Below are positions 10,788 to 25,336 of a DNA stretch of 64,000 nucleotides, piece by piece (the first letter of the stretch is position 1; each line of letters starts with the position of its first letter). Made by a program: the position numbers and the translations under genes. The stretch is from Paraspadella gotoi (lineage: Eukaryota > Chaetognatha), in NCBI GenBank assembly GCA_051294375.1, contig CM119265.1, positions 23,962,669 to 24,026,668 on the forward strand. The letters are read 5' to 3'. The notes under the pieces are model-generated. The model saw nothing but the letters and a program-made list of their open reading frames with translations. It did not search any database and was not told the origin of the DNA.

Positions 10788-11470
10788 TTTTTTTCTTTTA
10801 ATAATAATAATAAAAAAAATAAAAAAATAAAAAAAAATAAAAAAAATAAAAAAAAGTATATAAAAAAGTTGATAAACAGTTGGAAGTAAGCGTTTTATTT
10901 AGCGTTTTTAATATTTAACATTTGTAATAACATCAGAGGAGATCGCCCGAGCCTCCGATCCGATTTACTTTTGGTGGCTTGATACTCCTGCTATGATAAA
11001 CATGGATTTCTAAGACCAACTCAAGTGAATATATTTCTGACAAGAGAGACGACGATGGAGAAACACGGCAGGCGTCTAGATCAATGATAAGTCTAATTGA
11101 ACATGCTAGCTCTATTTATATGTTCATATGCCTTTCCTTAAGTTTTTAAACATTAATTTGCCGTTTTCTTTTTATAAAATTTTTTCATACAAATCATACC
11201 TGAGTACTTAATCCTTAATTATTGGGTCAGTCATATCTTGAATTTATTAATTCTTCCTTAATTAGTCAAGCCTTTTCGGTTGCCCGTCATTTTTCATTTT
11301 AAAAAGCGAATTGATGACTGAATTTTTGGTCGGTCGGTCCAGCTCATGATTAAAAAATTAAAACCTGTTAGCCTAAAAATGTTTTTTATAGGTAAAAAAA
11401 TAATAATAAAGCCGAGACATATATTGAATAATGAAACAAAATGAAAACCTAAAACTTAAAACTTGCGCGT
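10788..11470. other. AT-rich 5' flank of the CAP gene
   Basis: A run of AATAAT and AAAAAAT units (10,799-10,855) followed by AT-rich sequence. It would contain the CAP gene promoter on the minus strand, but I cannot identify a specific element. Equivalent to 19,116-19,798. Confidence 0.5.
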
Positions 11471-11654
11471 ACAAGCCGCAAACTGATTGACCGCTAAAAA
11501 AAAAAAAAGATTTTCTCATTTTTTTCGTCTCGACTTTCCTTTTCGCCATCAACATTTCCCTCCAGCGATCGTTAATTGCGTCGAGTTGAGTTTTTTACGT
11601 CGTTTTCACCTCCTCTTGCTCCTCCTCATCCTCCTCTTGCTCCCCTTCCTCCCC

Positions 11655-11741
<87 letters not shown>

Positions 11742-11861
11742 AAAACTCATAATTTCCTTAACGACGTAAATCGCATAACTGATTCTTTAAGGCTCCCGAG
11801 TTTGATTAGATATAAAAAGGTTGTCACTGTAATCGTTCCTTGCCAGTATTCTGTTTCCAGA

Positions 11862-11914
<53 letters not shown>

Positions 11915-11992
11915 CCCTTGTCGTGGATTCTGGGGCCTTGAATCTCGGGCTTGGATAACCTTTAACGCGAAGGGACACGTGTTATACAAGAG

Positions 11993-11993
<1 letters not shown>

Positions 11994-12046
<53 letters not shown>
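11994..12046. repeat. (GAC)n trinucleotide microsatellite
   Basis: About 17 GAC units, longer than the copy A array at 533-562 and the same length as that at 20,322-20,374. Both strands stay open through it, producing Thr, Val or Asp homopolymers. Confidence 0.95.
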
Positions 12047-12047
<1 letters not shown>

Positions 12048-13673
12048 TGTTTATACCTCTGCGATAGCGATTTTCTTTCCCGCGTTTCATCGTCCGTGAT
12101 ATTTCTCACCTCGTTTTTTTATGACCCGACTTGTTTCTTAGATTATCCTTTCTAGGTGATCCTTCCTTTTTATGTATAAATCTTTTTCCTCATTAGTAAT
12201 ACTTTCTCCTATCTTTTCTTTTAGGCTTCTTTAGTTTTTTTTATTTTTGTCTCTTGTATTTCTTGTTTTCATTCCCGTTTCCTCTTTCTTTATTTCATTT
12301 TAATTTTCTTTTTATTTCTCTCTTTTCTCAAACTTTCAACGTCGCCTTTGCTTCTCATCCTTTTATAAACCAACTTTTACTTCCCCCTGCGCTTTCTTAG
12401 TTTCTCTTTATTTGTTTCAATTTCTTTCTTTTGTTTATCTTCTTTCATGAAAAGAAGTTTAAAGTCGCTTGTGGTTCATCTCTTTTTTCATCCTTTCTTT
12501 CTGATCTTTTTTCTCCTTTTAATCCGCATTTTTTATTTCTTTACGATTCTGTTTTTCTTTCTCTTTTCTTTTTTCCCTCATTCATCATCACCCTTTTTTC
12601 TTCACTGTTCATTATTACATACAGCGTATCAATAATTATAAATTTTTAAAAGTGACGAAAAAAACAACACTGTACGGATTAAAATACTTTGTTAGGCTAT
12701 ATTTTTAAAAATATACAGATACCCAATACACAATATTACAAAAAAATTTTAAATTTCAAAATTGGTCTTTTGTAAAATTTTCTAACAGATTCGGATTCCG
12801 TGATAAAAGTAAATAAAAAAAGTATAAAATTTTGATTAAGTTTAGTCAAAAATCTAAAAAGCTATATTATAATTGTAAACTTCAATATCGTTTTTTACAA
12901 TTTGTAATCGAAAATAATTTGTCAAAATGATTTATATTTTCATTTATCAACTTTGAAAAGTTAAATCTGACAAACAAAATTAAAAAAAAAAATTGAAATT
13001 TTAAGGTTTTATACGGATAGTACTCCGTATATATTTATAATTATGAATATAACTGCAAAATCAAAAGACATGGAAATTGATTTTTTTTCAATTTGATCTT
13101 TATTGGCGTAACGTTGTTCATGATTGAATTTTAGAATTTTAATACACAAATTTCACTACGCTCTAATGTTTATACACCTCTCTTATGAAATTGGTACAAC
13201 CCAATATAAAAAATCATCCATTCATTCAATAACTAATCTATCTTGCCCTCTGACTTTATAATATAACTAAGCTATCTTACCCGCTGACTTTATAATATAT
13301 CTAAATACCAGTTCTCTTCCACAAATCCTTTCTCTCTATCGACTTCTCTTTTCTTTTCCTCCACATAAATCCTCCTCCCTCTCTTCTCTCCTCCCCCTCC
13401 TCCTCCTCCTCCTCCATCCCACTCCTCCTCTCCTTCCCGTCCAGGTCTGGCTTTCCGTATCCTAGCGGACCTCGCGTAAAAACACGCCGCCGCCATTTTG
13501 TTTTCTTTTCTTTTTCTCCATCTTGGATTTTTATGCTTTATTCTTTGTGTGCGAAGAAAAAATAATGAACTGCGAAAGTAAACACGGATGTTGGCTTCAA
13601 ACTTCTCTCTTTGACCCGCGAAACATAAAAAGGAGTAGAAAGAGGAAAGAATAAATAACTCTGTCTCTGTCTC

Positions 13674-13736
<63 letters not shown>

Positions 13737-13803
13737 AAAACAAACTCATCTGACAATTGAACCAATTGAATCAAAACAAACTCATCAGTCAATCAACACA
13801 GAT

Positions 13804-14749
13804 CTCGATTTAAGGACGTGATGTTCTTGAAAGCGCGTCACAATACGCAGAACGACTCTTCGCATGGTGCGTTTCAAGAAATCTAAATCTAGCAACAGCA
13901 ACTCTTCAAGCTACCCTTCATCGTCTTGAAGAATGGTGTGATACATGGTTTTTAGGTCTTTGTCCTGCAAAATCAAACTGTATTTTAATAACTCGTTGTC
14001 CCTTCACTTTTGAATACGACGTTAAACTATATTTGTTTGGAGAACAAAATTCCTGTTTGCAATACTATAAAATTTTTAGGATGTATCATTGATCGAAAAT
14101 TAACCTGGACTCAACATATTAATGAACTATTTCTAAAGCCAAGTCCAAAATATTAGCGATTAACAGATTATCTAAATATGTCATAGGAGATAATTTTCCA
14201 ACTCGTACATCAGCTTTTCTCGACTTTAATTGTTTCTTTGTTTTTATATTCAGCACCTTGCTTTTTATCTGCAGGTAGATATCACTGGCAAAAAATTTGA
14301 TACTCTTCAACTGCGAGCTATTAAAAATTTTTTCATAGATTAACCGATACATATTGATAATGATTTAGCGCGAGATGCAGCAAGTATGATCCACTATCTG
14401 AATATGTAAGAAATATGTCAGTAAGACGTTTAAAAAACATGATTCGAAATAATTCTCTTTTGATACCATTGTTGATCGTATTGAAAAAAATTTGACCTAC
14501 ACTAATATGTCACCAATAGAGCTTTTATTAGGTTGGGACAACATTTCGAAAAAGAAAGATTGTTTGAACTGCCTCTTGGAAAGATTTCATGAAACATGTT
14601 TAGGGATAAAAACTCTACCCGATTTTCGTTTATATCTTTAAATACTTTTCAACTTGTGAATATCGTTTTTGTAAATTGATGTAGCTTTTAGGGGCACAAT
14701 GTAGCCCCAAAGCCCGTTTCTTTAATAACAATTCAATTCAATTCAATTC
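13804..14749 (+). mobile_element. LINE remnant, copy B
   Basis: The same 5'-truncated element as at 2,281-3,226, at a constant offset of 11,523, with the same internal frame changes, GGGGC/GCCCC hairpin and (CAATT)n tail. The sequence after the tail differs from copy A (GAGCTGCAGTGTTG instead of a TTCTCACTCTTCC stretch), although both begin with CT repeats. Confidence 0.85.
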
Positions 14750-15381
14750 TCTCTCTCTCTCTCTCTGAGCTGCAGTGTTGTGATTTCAATCATGCGTACA
14801 AGTATAACTTAATTTTTTTTATATTAATATCGTTAATATATATTACGAAAATTTATGATGAAACCGTAAGAGTAATGAATTTAAAAATATTAATTTAAAT
14901 TTAAAATTAAATCATCCTGAAAATAGAATCCTTTTCGCTACCCGTGTCTTCGTTATCAAACTCGATATTTGCCAACACTGATAACGGTAATTAGTAATTA
15001 GTTTATTTTTCCTTTTTTTTTTTTCTAAATTAACTTACATAGACGTAGTACGTACATTCGTACATTGCTATTCTGTTTTAACTTTAGAAATATATATTGC
15101 GAAGAATTCATGGATTAGAAAAGGCGCCAAAGAACCTCGGTGAGATCGGGGTGGGAAAAGACGAGAGGCAAAGACTTTTGAGTGGGAAATACTTAAGTTT
15201 TAAGAAGGCAGAGGAAAGAGATTGGATTCACTTGCGTTGGGCGCGAGAAAAAAGAAAGAAAGAAAGAAAGGAAGAAAGAAAAGAAAGAAAACCAGAAAAG
15301 AAAAAAAGAAGTAAGAAAGAAAAAAAAAGAAAGATAGAGAGAAAGAAAGAAAAGAAAGAAAGAAAGATAGAAAGAAAGAAA

Positions 15382-15418
<37 letters not shown>

Positions 15419-15842
15419 AAAAAAAAAAAAGAAAGCTGGAATCCTTGAATCGAAGTTGAGGACGAAGCGAACGTTTTGACTTTCGACTTGAAAAGAGACT
15501 CAAAGGATTCATTTCCTTTTCTTTCTTTTAAATTATGAGCTTCTCTTTTACATGAATGAGCTCTCTTTTACATGATGAGCTTCTCTTTTTACATGATAAG
15601 CTTCTCTTTTTACATGATGAGCTTCTCTTTTACATCATAAGCTTCTATTTTACATCATGAGCTTTTCTTTTACATCTTGAGCTTTTCTTTTTCTTTCCTT
15701 GGCGAAAATTAAGCGTATTTTCTTTCACTCACTATTGACAATGACAATAAAACTCGGACCACAATTTGCTACCAGAACCGCTTCCATAACGATCAGGAAG
15801 AGAGTCGTAAAGGCTCGTGACATCGCCAGTGAGCCTTCCGCT

Positions 15843-16035
15843 CAACCCTAACCCTAAGCCGGGCCCCCGATCCAAACCCTAACCCGAACCAGTTTCCCCG
15901 GCTCGCTACATCAACATCCTAGCCCTAACCCTATCGCGGGCTTCCTGTCTCATGCCGAAGCAAAAACCCTAACCCTAGCGCCACCCGTGGGCCTCTCCCC
16001 CAACCCTAACCCTTACCCTAACCAATGGTAACCCA
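15843..16035. repeat. Degenerate CCCTAA island, copy B
   Basis: Same structure as 4,376-4,562: AACCCTAACCCT blocks in a GC-rich setting. It stops just before a 25-N gap at 16,040-16,064. Confidence 0.8.
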
Positions 16036-17136
16036 TTCANNNNNNNNNNNNNNNNNNNNNNNNNCCCTTCATCGCGGAGCATCAAAGTCAGCCGCGAGCC
16101 TCTCCCCCAACTCGCGCCTTTCCTCTTATTCGCTACTTTATTTTATCCCAGTGTAGCTAAATAAGCATAAAAAATTATTGAGCCGAAAGCGAAGAGTCGA
16201 GAGACCTCGACGGCCGAAAAAAAAGTTTTTGCGGGGAAAATGGATTTTTTTTCTTTCTTCTAATTATTTTCTTCACAATCCCTTTTTTCTTTATTCTTTC
16301 GACGCAAAATTCTTCCCTCTTTTTCCCGCGGAGAAGAAAAGCCCGGAGAAAAGGAAGGAACAGAAAGGAGGAGGAGGAGGAAGGAGGAGGAAGGGAAAGA
16401 GGAAAGAAAACAAAAGAAAAAAGGAGGAATGAAGGACGAAAAATGCTGGAAGAAAAATTCTGAGAGAGGCATCGGCTCTTGCTTTAAGCCTTCATCAGCG
16501 TTTGTTTTTCTCTAACTATTTAAACACAACGAAAAGAAAGGAAATAATATAATGTCATTACTTCTTTAAACGTCACATTATACACAAGATTGTGATAGTT
16601 TTCATGATGGAGAATAACGGTGTAGTAAAACAAAAACAATATTAATTTTTATTATTCATTTTTTTCTTATTTATTGCCAAATATATTTACTTCGTATTTA
16701 AATTGAATCCATTTTTGAAATTTTTCGTGCGGGCTTCTCGAAACTATTTTAATATGATTTTATGTTAGATTTTTTCAAGCATTTCTAATCTTAAATATTT
16801 AAACCTATCATAGCAGAGAATAGAATTTCTAGATTTTATAAGGATAATACCATATATTTAAATATATACAGCCAACTACGAAATTGTTATCTTTGTAATC
16901 TCAAGTCCAAACTGAATCTCAAAATACATTTTTTAACTTTTCAAAAAAAGTAATAATAAACCGATGAATTTTTATTGTTTTTTTTAAAATAAATCAGAAA
17001 TAGAAAAAAATAAATAAGGCGTTTAGACTTTCGCCATTGCGATGCATTATCATCTCAAAATGCAGTATCACTGGAATAGTGCTGCAAATGTAGCATTATC
17101 CCTAAATGCAGCATCATCCCTTAATGCAGCATCAGC

Positions 17137-19107
17137 TCAAAAGTTCGTCCCTTGATTCTTCGTCTTCAAAGTTCCATCGCGAACTGGACTAAAGCGAAGA
17201 AGGAAACCACGGTCATAGTCAAACGAAGAGGCTGGGGAAAAAAAAAGAATATTAAAAAATAGTTAATTGTTTTAGAATTAATTAAAAAACCCAATCTTCC
17301 CGTAAAAGTTGACAACTTCATTCATGTCGACGAGGCTTTTCAAAAGGATGAAGCTTACGATCAAATTACCATTATTTTTTTCATTGTTTAAAAAGCTTAA
17401 TTTACTGACGAATCTCTTTAAAAATACTTTTTACCCACTTCGAGTCCGTCACGCTTTTTAAGCGGCTTAAGCGGTTGCTCTAACCTTTTCCAGCTTCGAG
17501 GACTTGATTTAGAGATGCTAGGGTCCTCATCCAAATTATTTTTCTTTTCTACTGTATCTTCGTCGATGCCAAAGTCACAATCTTCAAAGCTGCGTTTGTC
17601 CAGTCTTATTGCAAACGGAATCAAACCTTGCTTTCGAAACGAGGTAAGGCCGACGGCCTTCAATTTAATAATCATAAAAGATAAATTTTTTAAAACCATC
17701 GATACTCATTTCAATTAGTAATTATAAATTAGATTATACCGAAATAATTTTCGGGTCACGTGATCGTTTATTGAGGTGACTGCACAAGTATGAAACAACT
17801 AAAACATAAGTGGGACAGACCAACGGGCAGAGAGACAGGGACTTATAAGGTGACCGACAAACTGAAAAGTGAGTACTCAGTTAAAATTGTTTTACCTTTT
17901 TATTTATAAATTTTGAACTTTTCCTCATTATCTCGTCTTATTTGTCGGATTCTGCCTCAGCACTCACCGCCAGCCTCTGCCAGTTTTCCCCATCTCAATA
18001 GACAATTCTACTCACCCATTAAACCATTGTGCTGCCGGTAAAATAGTAGCAGACAAAAATGTCACGGCCTATAGCGGGCCCTTGGCGACAGGTAGTTTTG
18101 CCGCAGCCGAACTTCCGTCGTCTCGTCCCAAACCATCTGCGCCCAAGAAAGATTGTTGTTTTTTTTGTTAATGTTAATGTTAATTTAGGCAAATAGTAAA
18201 TAGAACGGAGGTGGCAAAAAATCAAGGGGACCGAAATTAATTCAATTATTTATAAGATTAAACATTCATATAAGCTATCTTGCCGCGTGACCTTTGACAG
18301 GCTATCGTGAGTTAAGGCTTCCATTCCTCTTACAAGATAATGACATAGCGGATCCCTGCAAGCTTTTAATTAAGATTCTCTCACAGTCTAGTTCATTCAC
18401 TCCCAGAGTGCCGGGCTTCCCCATCAATTGAAGTGGTATAATGATTGAAAGAATGCTTTAAATGTATATAAAGGACCACTCCCTTTAATATTACATCGCG
18501 AATACTTTGATATACTCCGCACTATCATCAAAATACGATGAGCTGACAGATATGAAAACTTAAGGAACTCGTAAGAATTAAAATAAAAAAAGAAGTGAGG
18601 GATTTAAACCTGCTGATAATTTTTGCATCTTCCCAATCCAGCGCATTTGTTATTGCAGTAGTCGTAATGTTCAGATTCGATGCCCAACGGTCCATTGCAA
18701 ATTTAGCGTCGAAGCAGCCAGCACTGAGAGACAAAAAGTTATCGCCGACTTTTTCCTCAATTCCGGTAACGTCCTTGACGAATGAGGGTTCCGAGCTTGG
18801 GCTTCTTTTCTCGCACTTATCAGCCCACATTTTTTGCCGCCTTAGCCAATTTATGATTCCAAGTCAACTAGGAGAAATTTTACAGATAAAACATTGAGAA
18901 TGTGTATAACAGCTTTTTAAGAGTTGCGACAGAGATGACTCACTTTGGGCAGCTTGGTCTCCGGGGGCAAGGCTTCACTGTGGCTCTGTGATGGTTGTGA
19001 TTGTCAAGCATGAGCTGTTCTTCATCCGTCACGCTGGGATTTGATAATCCATTGGCGATGACCCAAAAGAAGATGATATTGAATAGAGCAGAATCACAAA
19101 ATTCCAT
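17137..19107 (-). CDS. Secreted CAP/SCP-domain protein gene, copy C
   Basis: An exact repeat of the gene at 8,809-10,779, offset by 8,328. Exon 1 is 19,107-18,944 (leader plus HNHHR signature), exon 2 is 18,867-18,610, exon 3 about 18,151-18,016, exon 4 about 17,657-17,445 and exon 5 is 17,231-17,137. The same apparent frame slips are present at the same bases, including the A6 run in exon 2 and the extra base before GCGKTTC. Two independent genes would not be expected to share identical microsatellites and identical frame errors, so this is probably the same gene assembled twice. If so, the true gene number at the locus is one. Confidence 0.72.
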
Positions 19108-19982
19108 TCTTTTGTTTTTTTTCTTTTAATAATAATAATAAAAAAAATAAAAAAATAAAAAAAAATAAAAAAAATAAAAAAAAGTATATAAAAAAGTTGA
19201 TAAACAGTTGGAAGTAAGCGTTTTATTTAGCGTTTTTAATATTTAACATTTGTAATAACATCAGAGGAGATCGCCCGAGCCTCCGATCCGATTTACTTTT
19301 GGTGGCTTGATACTCCTGCTATGATAAACATGGATTTCTAAGACCAACTCAAGTGAATATATTTCTGACAAGAGAGACGACGATGGAGAAACACGGCAGG
19401 CGTCTAGATCAATGATAAGTCTAATTGAACATGCTAGCTCTATTTATATGTTCATATGCCTTTCCTTAAGTTTTTAAACATTAATTTGCCGTTTTCTTTT
19501 TATAAAATTTTTTCATACAAATCATACCTGAGTACTTAATCCTTAATTATTGGGTCAGTCATATCTTGAATTTATTAATTCTTCCTTAATTAGTCAAGCC
19601 TTTTCGGTTGCCCGTCATTTTTCATTTTAAAAAGCGAATTGATGACTGAATTTTTGGTCGGTCGGTCCAGCTCATGATTAAAAAATTAAAACCTGTTAGC
19701 CTAAAAATGTTTTTTATAGGTAAAAAAATAATAATAAAGCCGAGACATATATTGAATAATGAAACAAAATGAAAACCTAAAACTTAAAACTTGCGCGTAC
19801 AAGCCGCAAACTGATTGACCGCTAAAAAAAAAAAAAGATTTTCTCATTTTTTTCGTCTCGACTTTCCTTTTCGCCATCAACATTTCCCTCCAGCGATCGT
19901 TAATTGCGTCGAGTTGAGTTTTTTACGTCGTTTTCACCTCCTCTTGCTCCTCCTCATCCTCCTCTTGCTCCCCTTCCTCCCC

Positions 19983-20069
<87 letters not shown>

Positions 20070-20189
20070 AAAACTCATAATTTCCTTAACGACGTAAATC
20101 GCATAACTGATTCTTTAAGGCTCCCGAGTTTGATTAGATATAAAAAGGTTGTCACTGTAATCGTTCCTTGCCAGTATTCTGTTTCCAGA

Positions 20190-20242
<53 letters not shown>

Positions 20243-20320
20243 CCCTTGTCGTGGATTCTGGGGCCTTGAATCTCGGGCTTGGATAACCTTTAACGCGAAG
20301 GGACACGTGTTATACAAGAG

Positions 20321-20375
<55 letters not shown>

Positions 20376-22001
20376 TGTTTATACCTCTGCGATAGCGATT
20401 TTCTTTCCCGCGTTTCATCGTCCGTGATATTTCTCACCTCGTTTTTTTATGACCCGACTTGTTTCTTAGATTATCCTTTCTAGGTGATCCTTCCTTTTTA
20501 TGTATAAATCTTTTTCCTCATTAGTAATACTTTCTCCTATCTTTTCTTTTAGGCTTCTTTAGTTTTTTTTATTTTTGTCTCTTGTATTTCTTGTTTTCAT
20601 TCCCGTTTCCTCTTTCTTTATTTCATTTTAATTTTCTTTTTATTTCTCTCTTTTCTCAAACTTTCAACGTCGCCTTTGCTTCTCATCCTTTTATAAACCA
20701 ACTTTTACTTCCCCCTGCGCTTTCTTAGTTTCTCTTTATTTGTTTCAATTTCTTTCTTTTGTTTATCTTCTTTCATGAAAAGAAGTTTAAAGTCGCTTGT
20801 GGTTCATCTCTTTTTTCATCCTTTCTTTCTGATCTTTTTTCTCCTTTTAATCCGCATTTTTTATTTCTTTACGATTCTGTTTTTCTTTCTCTTTTCTTTT
20901 TTCCCTCATTCATCATCACCCTTTTTTCTTCACTGTTCATTATTACATACAGCGTATCAATAATTATAAATTTTTAAAAGTGACGAAAAAAACAACACTG
21001 TACGGATTAAAATACTTTGTTAGGCTATATTTTTAAAAATATACAGATACCCAATACACAATATTACAAAAAAATTTTAAATTTCAAAATTGGTCTTTTG
21101 TAAAATTTTCTAACAGATTCGGATTCCGTGATAAAAGTAAATAAAAAAAGTATAAAATTTTGATTAAGTTTAGTCAAAAATCTAAAAAGCTATATTATAA
21201 TTGTAAACTTCAATATCGTTTTTTACAATTTGTAATCGAAAATAATTTGTCAAAATGATTTATATTTTCATTTATCAACTTTGAAAAGTTAAATCTGACA
21301 AACAAAATTAAAAAAAAAAATTGAAATTTTAAGGTTTTATACGGATAGTACTCCGTATATATTTATAATTATGAATATAACTGCAAAATCAAAAGACATG
21401 GAAATTGATTTTTTTTCAATTTGATCTTTATTGGCGTAACGTTGTTCATGATTGAATTTTAGAATTTTAATACACAAATTTCACTACGCTCTAATGTTTA
21501 TACACCTCTCTTATGAAATTGGTACAACCCAATATAAAAAATCATCCATTCATTCAATAACTAATCTATCTTGCCCTCTGACTTTATAATATAACTAAGC
21601 TATCTTACCCGCTGACTTTATAATATATCTAAATACCAGTTCTCTTCCACAAATCCTTTCTCTCTATCGACTTCTCTTTTCTTTTCCTCCACATAAATCC
21701 TCCTCCCTCTCTTCTCTCCTCCCCCTCCTCCTCCTCCTCCTCCATCCCACTCCTCCTCTCCTTCCCGTCCAGGTCTGGCTTTCCGTATCCTAGCGGACCT
21801 CGCGTAAAAACACGCCGCCGCCATTTTGTTTTCTTTTCTTTTTCTCCATCTTGGATTTTTATGCTTTATTCTTTGTGTGCGAAGAAAAAATAATGAACTG
21901 CGAAAGTAAACACGGATGTTGGCTTCAAACTTCTCTCTTTGACCCGCGAAACATAAAAAGGAGTAGAAAGAGGAAAGAATAAATAACTCTGTCTCTGTCT
22001 C

Positions 22002-22064
<63 letters not shown>

Positions 22065-22131
22065 AAAACAAACTCATCTGACAATTGAACCAATTGAATC
22101 AAAACAAACTCATCAGTCAATCAACACAGAT

Positions 22132-23077
22132 CTCGATTTAAGGACGTGATGTTCTTGAAAGCGCGTCACAATACGCAGAACGACTCTTCGCATGGTGCGT
22201 TTCAAGAAATCTAAATCTAGCAACAGCAACTCTTCAAGCTACCCTTCATCGTCTTGAAGAATGGTGTGATACATGGTTTTTAGGTCTTTGTCCTGCAAAA
22301 TCAAACTGTATTTTAATAACTCGTTGTCCCTTCACTTTTGAATACGACGTTAAACTATATTTGTTTGGAGAACAAAATTCCTGTTTGCAATACTATAAAA
22401 TTTTTAGGATGTATCATTGATCGAAAATTAACCTGGACTCAACATATTAATGAACTATTTCTAAAGCCAAGTCCAAAATATTAGCGATTAACAGATTATC
22501 TAAATATGTCATAGGAGATAATTTTCCAACTCGTACATCAGCTTTTCTCGACTTTAATTGTTTCTTTGTTTTTATATTCAGCACCTTGCTTTTTATCTGC
22601 AGGTAGATATCACTGGCAAAAAATTTGATACTCTTCAACTGCGAGCTATTAAAAATTTTTTCATAGATTAACCGATACATATTGATAATGATTTAGCGCG
22701 AGATGCAGCAAGTATGATCCACTATCTGAATATGTAAGAAATATGTCAGTAAGACGTTTAAAAAACATGATTCGAAATAATTCTCTTTTGATACCATTGT
22801 TGATCGTATTGAAAAAAATTTGACCTACACTAATATGTCACCAATAGAGCTTTTATTAGGTTGGGACAACATTTCGAAAAAGAAAGATTGTTTGAACTGC
22901 CTCTTGGAAAGATTTCATGAAACATGTTTAGGGATAAAAACTCTACCCGATTTTCGTTTATATCTTTAAATACTTTTCAACTTGTGAATATCGTTTTTGT
23001 AAATTGATGTAGCTTTTAGGGGCACAATGTAGCCCCAAAGCCCGTTTCTTTAATAACAATTCAATTCAATTCAATTC
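22132..23077 (+). mobile_element. LINE remnant, copy C
   Basis: Same as the copy at 13,804-14,749, offset by 8,328, with the reverse-transcriptase thumb motif, frame changes, 3' hairpin and CAATT tail. Confidence 0.85.
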
Positions 23078-23709
23078 TCTCTCTCTCTCTCTCTGAGCTG
23101 CAGTGTTGTGATTTCAATCATGCGTACAAGTATAACTTAATTTTTTTTATATTAATATCGTTAATATATATTACGAAAATTTATGATGAAACCGTAAGAG
23201 TAATGAATTTAAAAATATTAATTTAAATTTAAAATTAAATCATCCTGAAAATAGAATCCTTTTCGCTACCCGTGTCTTCGTTATCAAACTCGATATTTGC
23301 CAACACTGATAACGGTAATTAGTAATTAGTTTATTTTTCCTTTTTTTTTTTTCTAAATTAACTTACATAGACGTAGTACGTACATTCGTACATTGCTATT
23401 CTGTTTTAACTTTAGAAATATATATTGCGAAGAATTCATGGATTAGAAAAGGCGCCAAAGAACCTCGGTGAGATCGGGGTGGGAAAAGACGAGAGGCAAA
23501 GACTTTTGAGTGGGAAATACTTAAGTTTTAAGAAGGCAGAGGAAAGAGATTGGATTCACTTGCGTTGGGCGCGAGAAAAAAGAAAGAAAGAAAGAAAGGA
23601 AGAAAGAAAAGAAAGAAAACCAGAAAAGAAAAAAAGAAGTAAGAAAGAAAAAAAAAGAAAGATAGAGAGAAAGAAAGAAAAGAAAGAAAGAAAGATAGAA
23701 AGAAAGAAA

Positions 23710-23746
<37 letters not shown>

Positions 23747-24170
23747 AAAAAAAAAAAAGAAAGCTGGAATCCTTGAATCGAAGTTGAGGACGAAGCGAAC
23801 GTTTTGACTTTCGACTTGAAAAGAGACTCAAAGGATTCATTTCCTTTTCTTTCTTTTAAATTATGAGCTTCTCTTTTACATGAATGAGCTCTCTTTTACA
23901 TGATGAGCTTCTCTTTTTACATGATAAGCTTCTCTTTTTACATGATGAGCTTCTCTTTTACATCATAAGCTTCTATTTTACATCATGAGCTTTTCTTTTA
24001 CATCTTGAGCTTTTCTTTTTCTTTCCTTGGCGAAAATTAAGCGTATTTTCTTTCACTCACTATTGACAATGACAATAAAACTCGGACCACAATTTGCTAC
24101 CAGAACCGCTTCCATAACGATCAGGAAGAGAGTCGTAAAGGCTCGTGACATCGCCAGTGAGCCTTCCGCT

Positions 24171-24363
24171 CAACCCTAACCCTAAGCCGGGCCCCCGATC
24201 CAAACCCTAACCCGAACCAGTTTCCCCGGCTCGCTACATCAACATCCTAGCCCTAACCCTATCGCGGGCTTCCTGTCTCATGCCGAAGCAAAAACCCTAA
24301 CCCTAGCGCCACCCGTGGGCCTCTCCCCCAACCCTAACCCTTACCCTAACCAATGGTAACCCA
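24171..24363. repeat. Degenerate CCCTAA island, copy C
   Basis: As at 4,376-4,562 and 15,843-16,035. Here the sequence continues without a gap into the GAAAGCGAAGAG segment, showing what lies beyond the gap of copy B. Confidence 0.8.
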
Positions 24364-24771
24364 TTCAATCGCGGAGCATCAAGTCAGCCGCGAGCCTCTC
24401 CCCCAACTCGCGCCTTTCCTCTTATTCGCTACTTTATTTTATCCCAGTGTAGCTAAATAAGCATAAAAAATTATTGAGCCGAAAGCGAAGAGTCGAGAGA
24501 CCTCGACGGCCGAAAAAAAAGTTTTTGCGGGGAAAATGGATTTTTTTCTTTCTTCTAATTATTTTTCTTCACAATCCCTTTTTTCTTTATTCTTTCGACG
24601 CAAAATTCTTCCCTCTTCTTCCCGCGAGAAGAAAAGCCCGGAGAAAAGGAAGGAACAGAAAGGAGGAGGAGGAAGGAGGAGGAAGGGAAAGAGGAAAGAA
24701 AACAAAAGAAAAAAGGAGAGAATGAAGGACGAAAAATGCTGGGAAGAAAAATTCTGAGAGAGGCATTGCCA

Positions 24772-24902
<131 letters not shown>

Positions 24903-25211
24903 GAGAGTGAAAGAGAGAGAGATAGNNNNNNNNNNNNNNNNNNNNNNNNNAGAGATAGAGAAAGTGACAGAATTTTTAAAAATAAAACAGTTAAATGACT
25001 GCTGATTGCAGTGCTTTTAGTTAATTAATTTTTTACGTAATATTCCAATATTCGTGTGAGCAGCCAGCATTTTAGGTCAATTTATTTGTTAAAATCATAG
25101 CAATATATATATATATAATAAAACAATATAGTTTTTCGCATTATTTTTTGCGCTTTATCCAGCTTTACGCGTCATTGTTGGACGATATTTGGGTTTCGCC
25201 AAATTAGATTG

Positions 25212-25336
<125 letters not shown>

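Larger units (their letters stand above)
8145..16472. repeat. Duplicated locus, copy B (8,328-bp unit)
   Basis: The first of two consecutive copies of an 8,328-bp unit. From 8,145 to 16,039 every stretch I compared equals the sequence 8,328 bp downstream, including the lengths of the CT, GA and GAC microsatellites and all open reading frames. A 25-N gap lies at 16,040-16,064. The remaining 408 bp match copy C only with indels and end at an abrupt junction before the unit restarts with CGGCTCTTGCTTTAAG. It contains the CAP-family gene, a retrotransposon remnant, a CCCTAA island and the 20-bp minisatellite. Confidence 0.9.

Noticed and set aside
11487-12155. A 222-residue plus-strand open frame, present again at 19,815-20,483
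   Set aside because: It reads through (CT)n, (GA)n and (GAC)n arrays as Ser-Leu, Arg-Glu and Thr repeats. No complex domain, and its size depends on microsatellite length.
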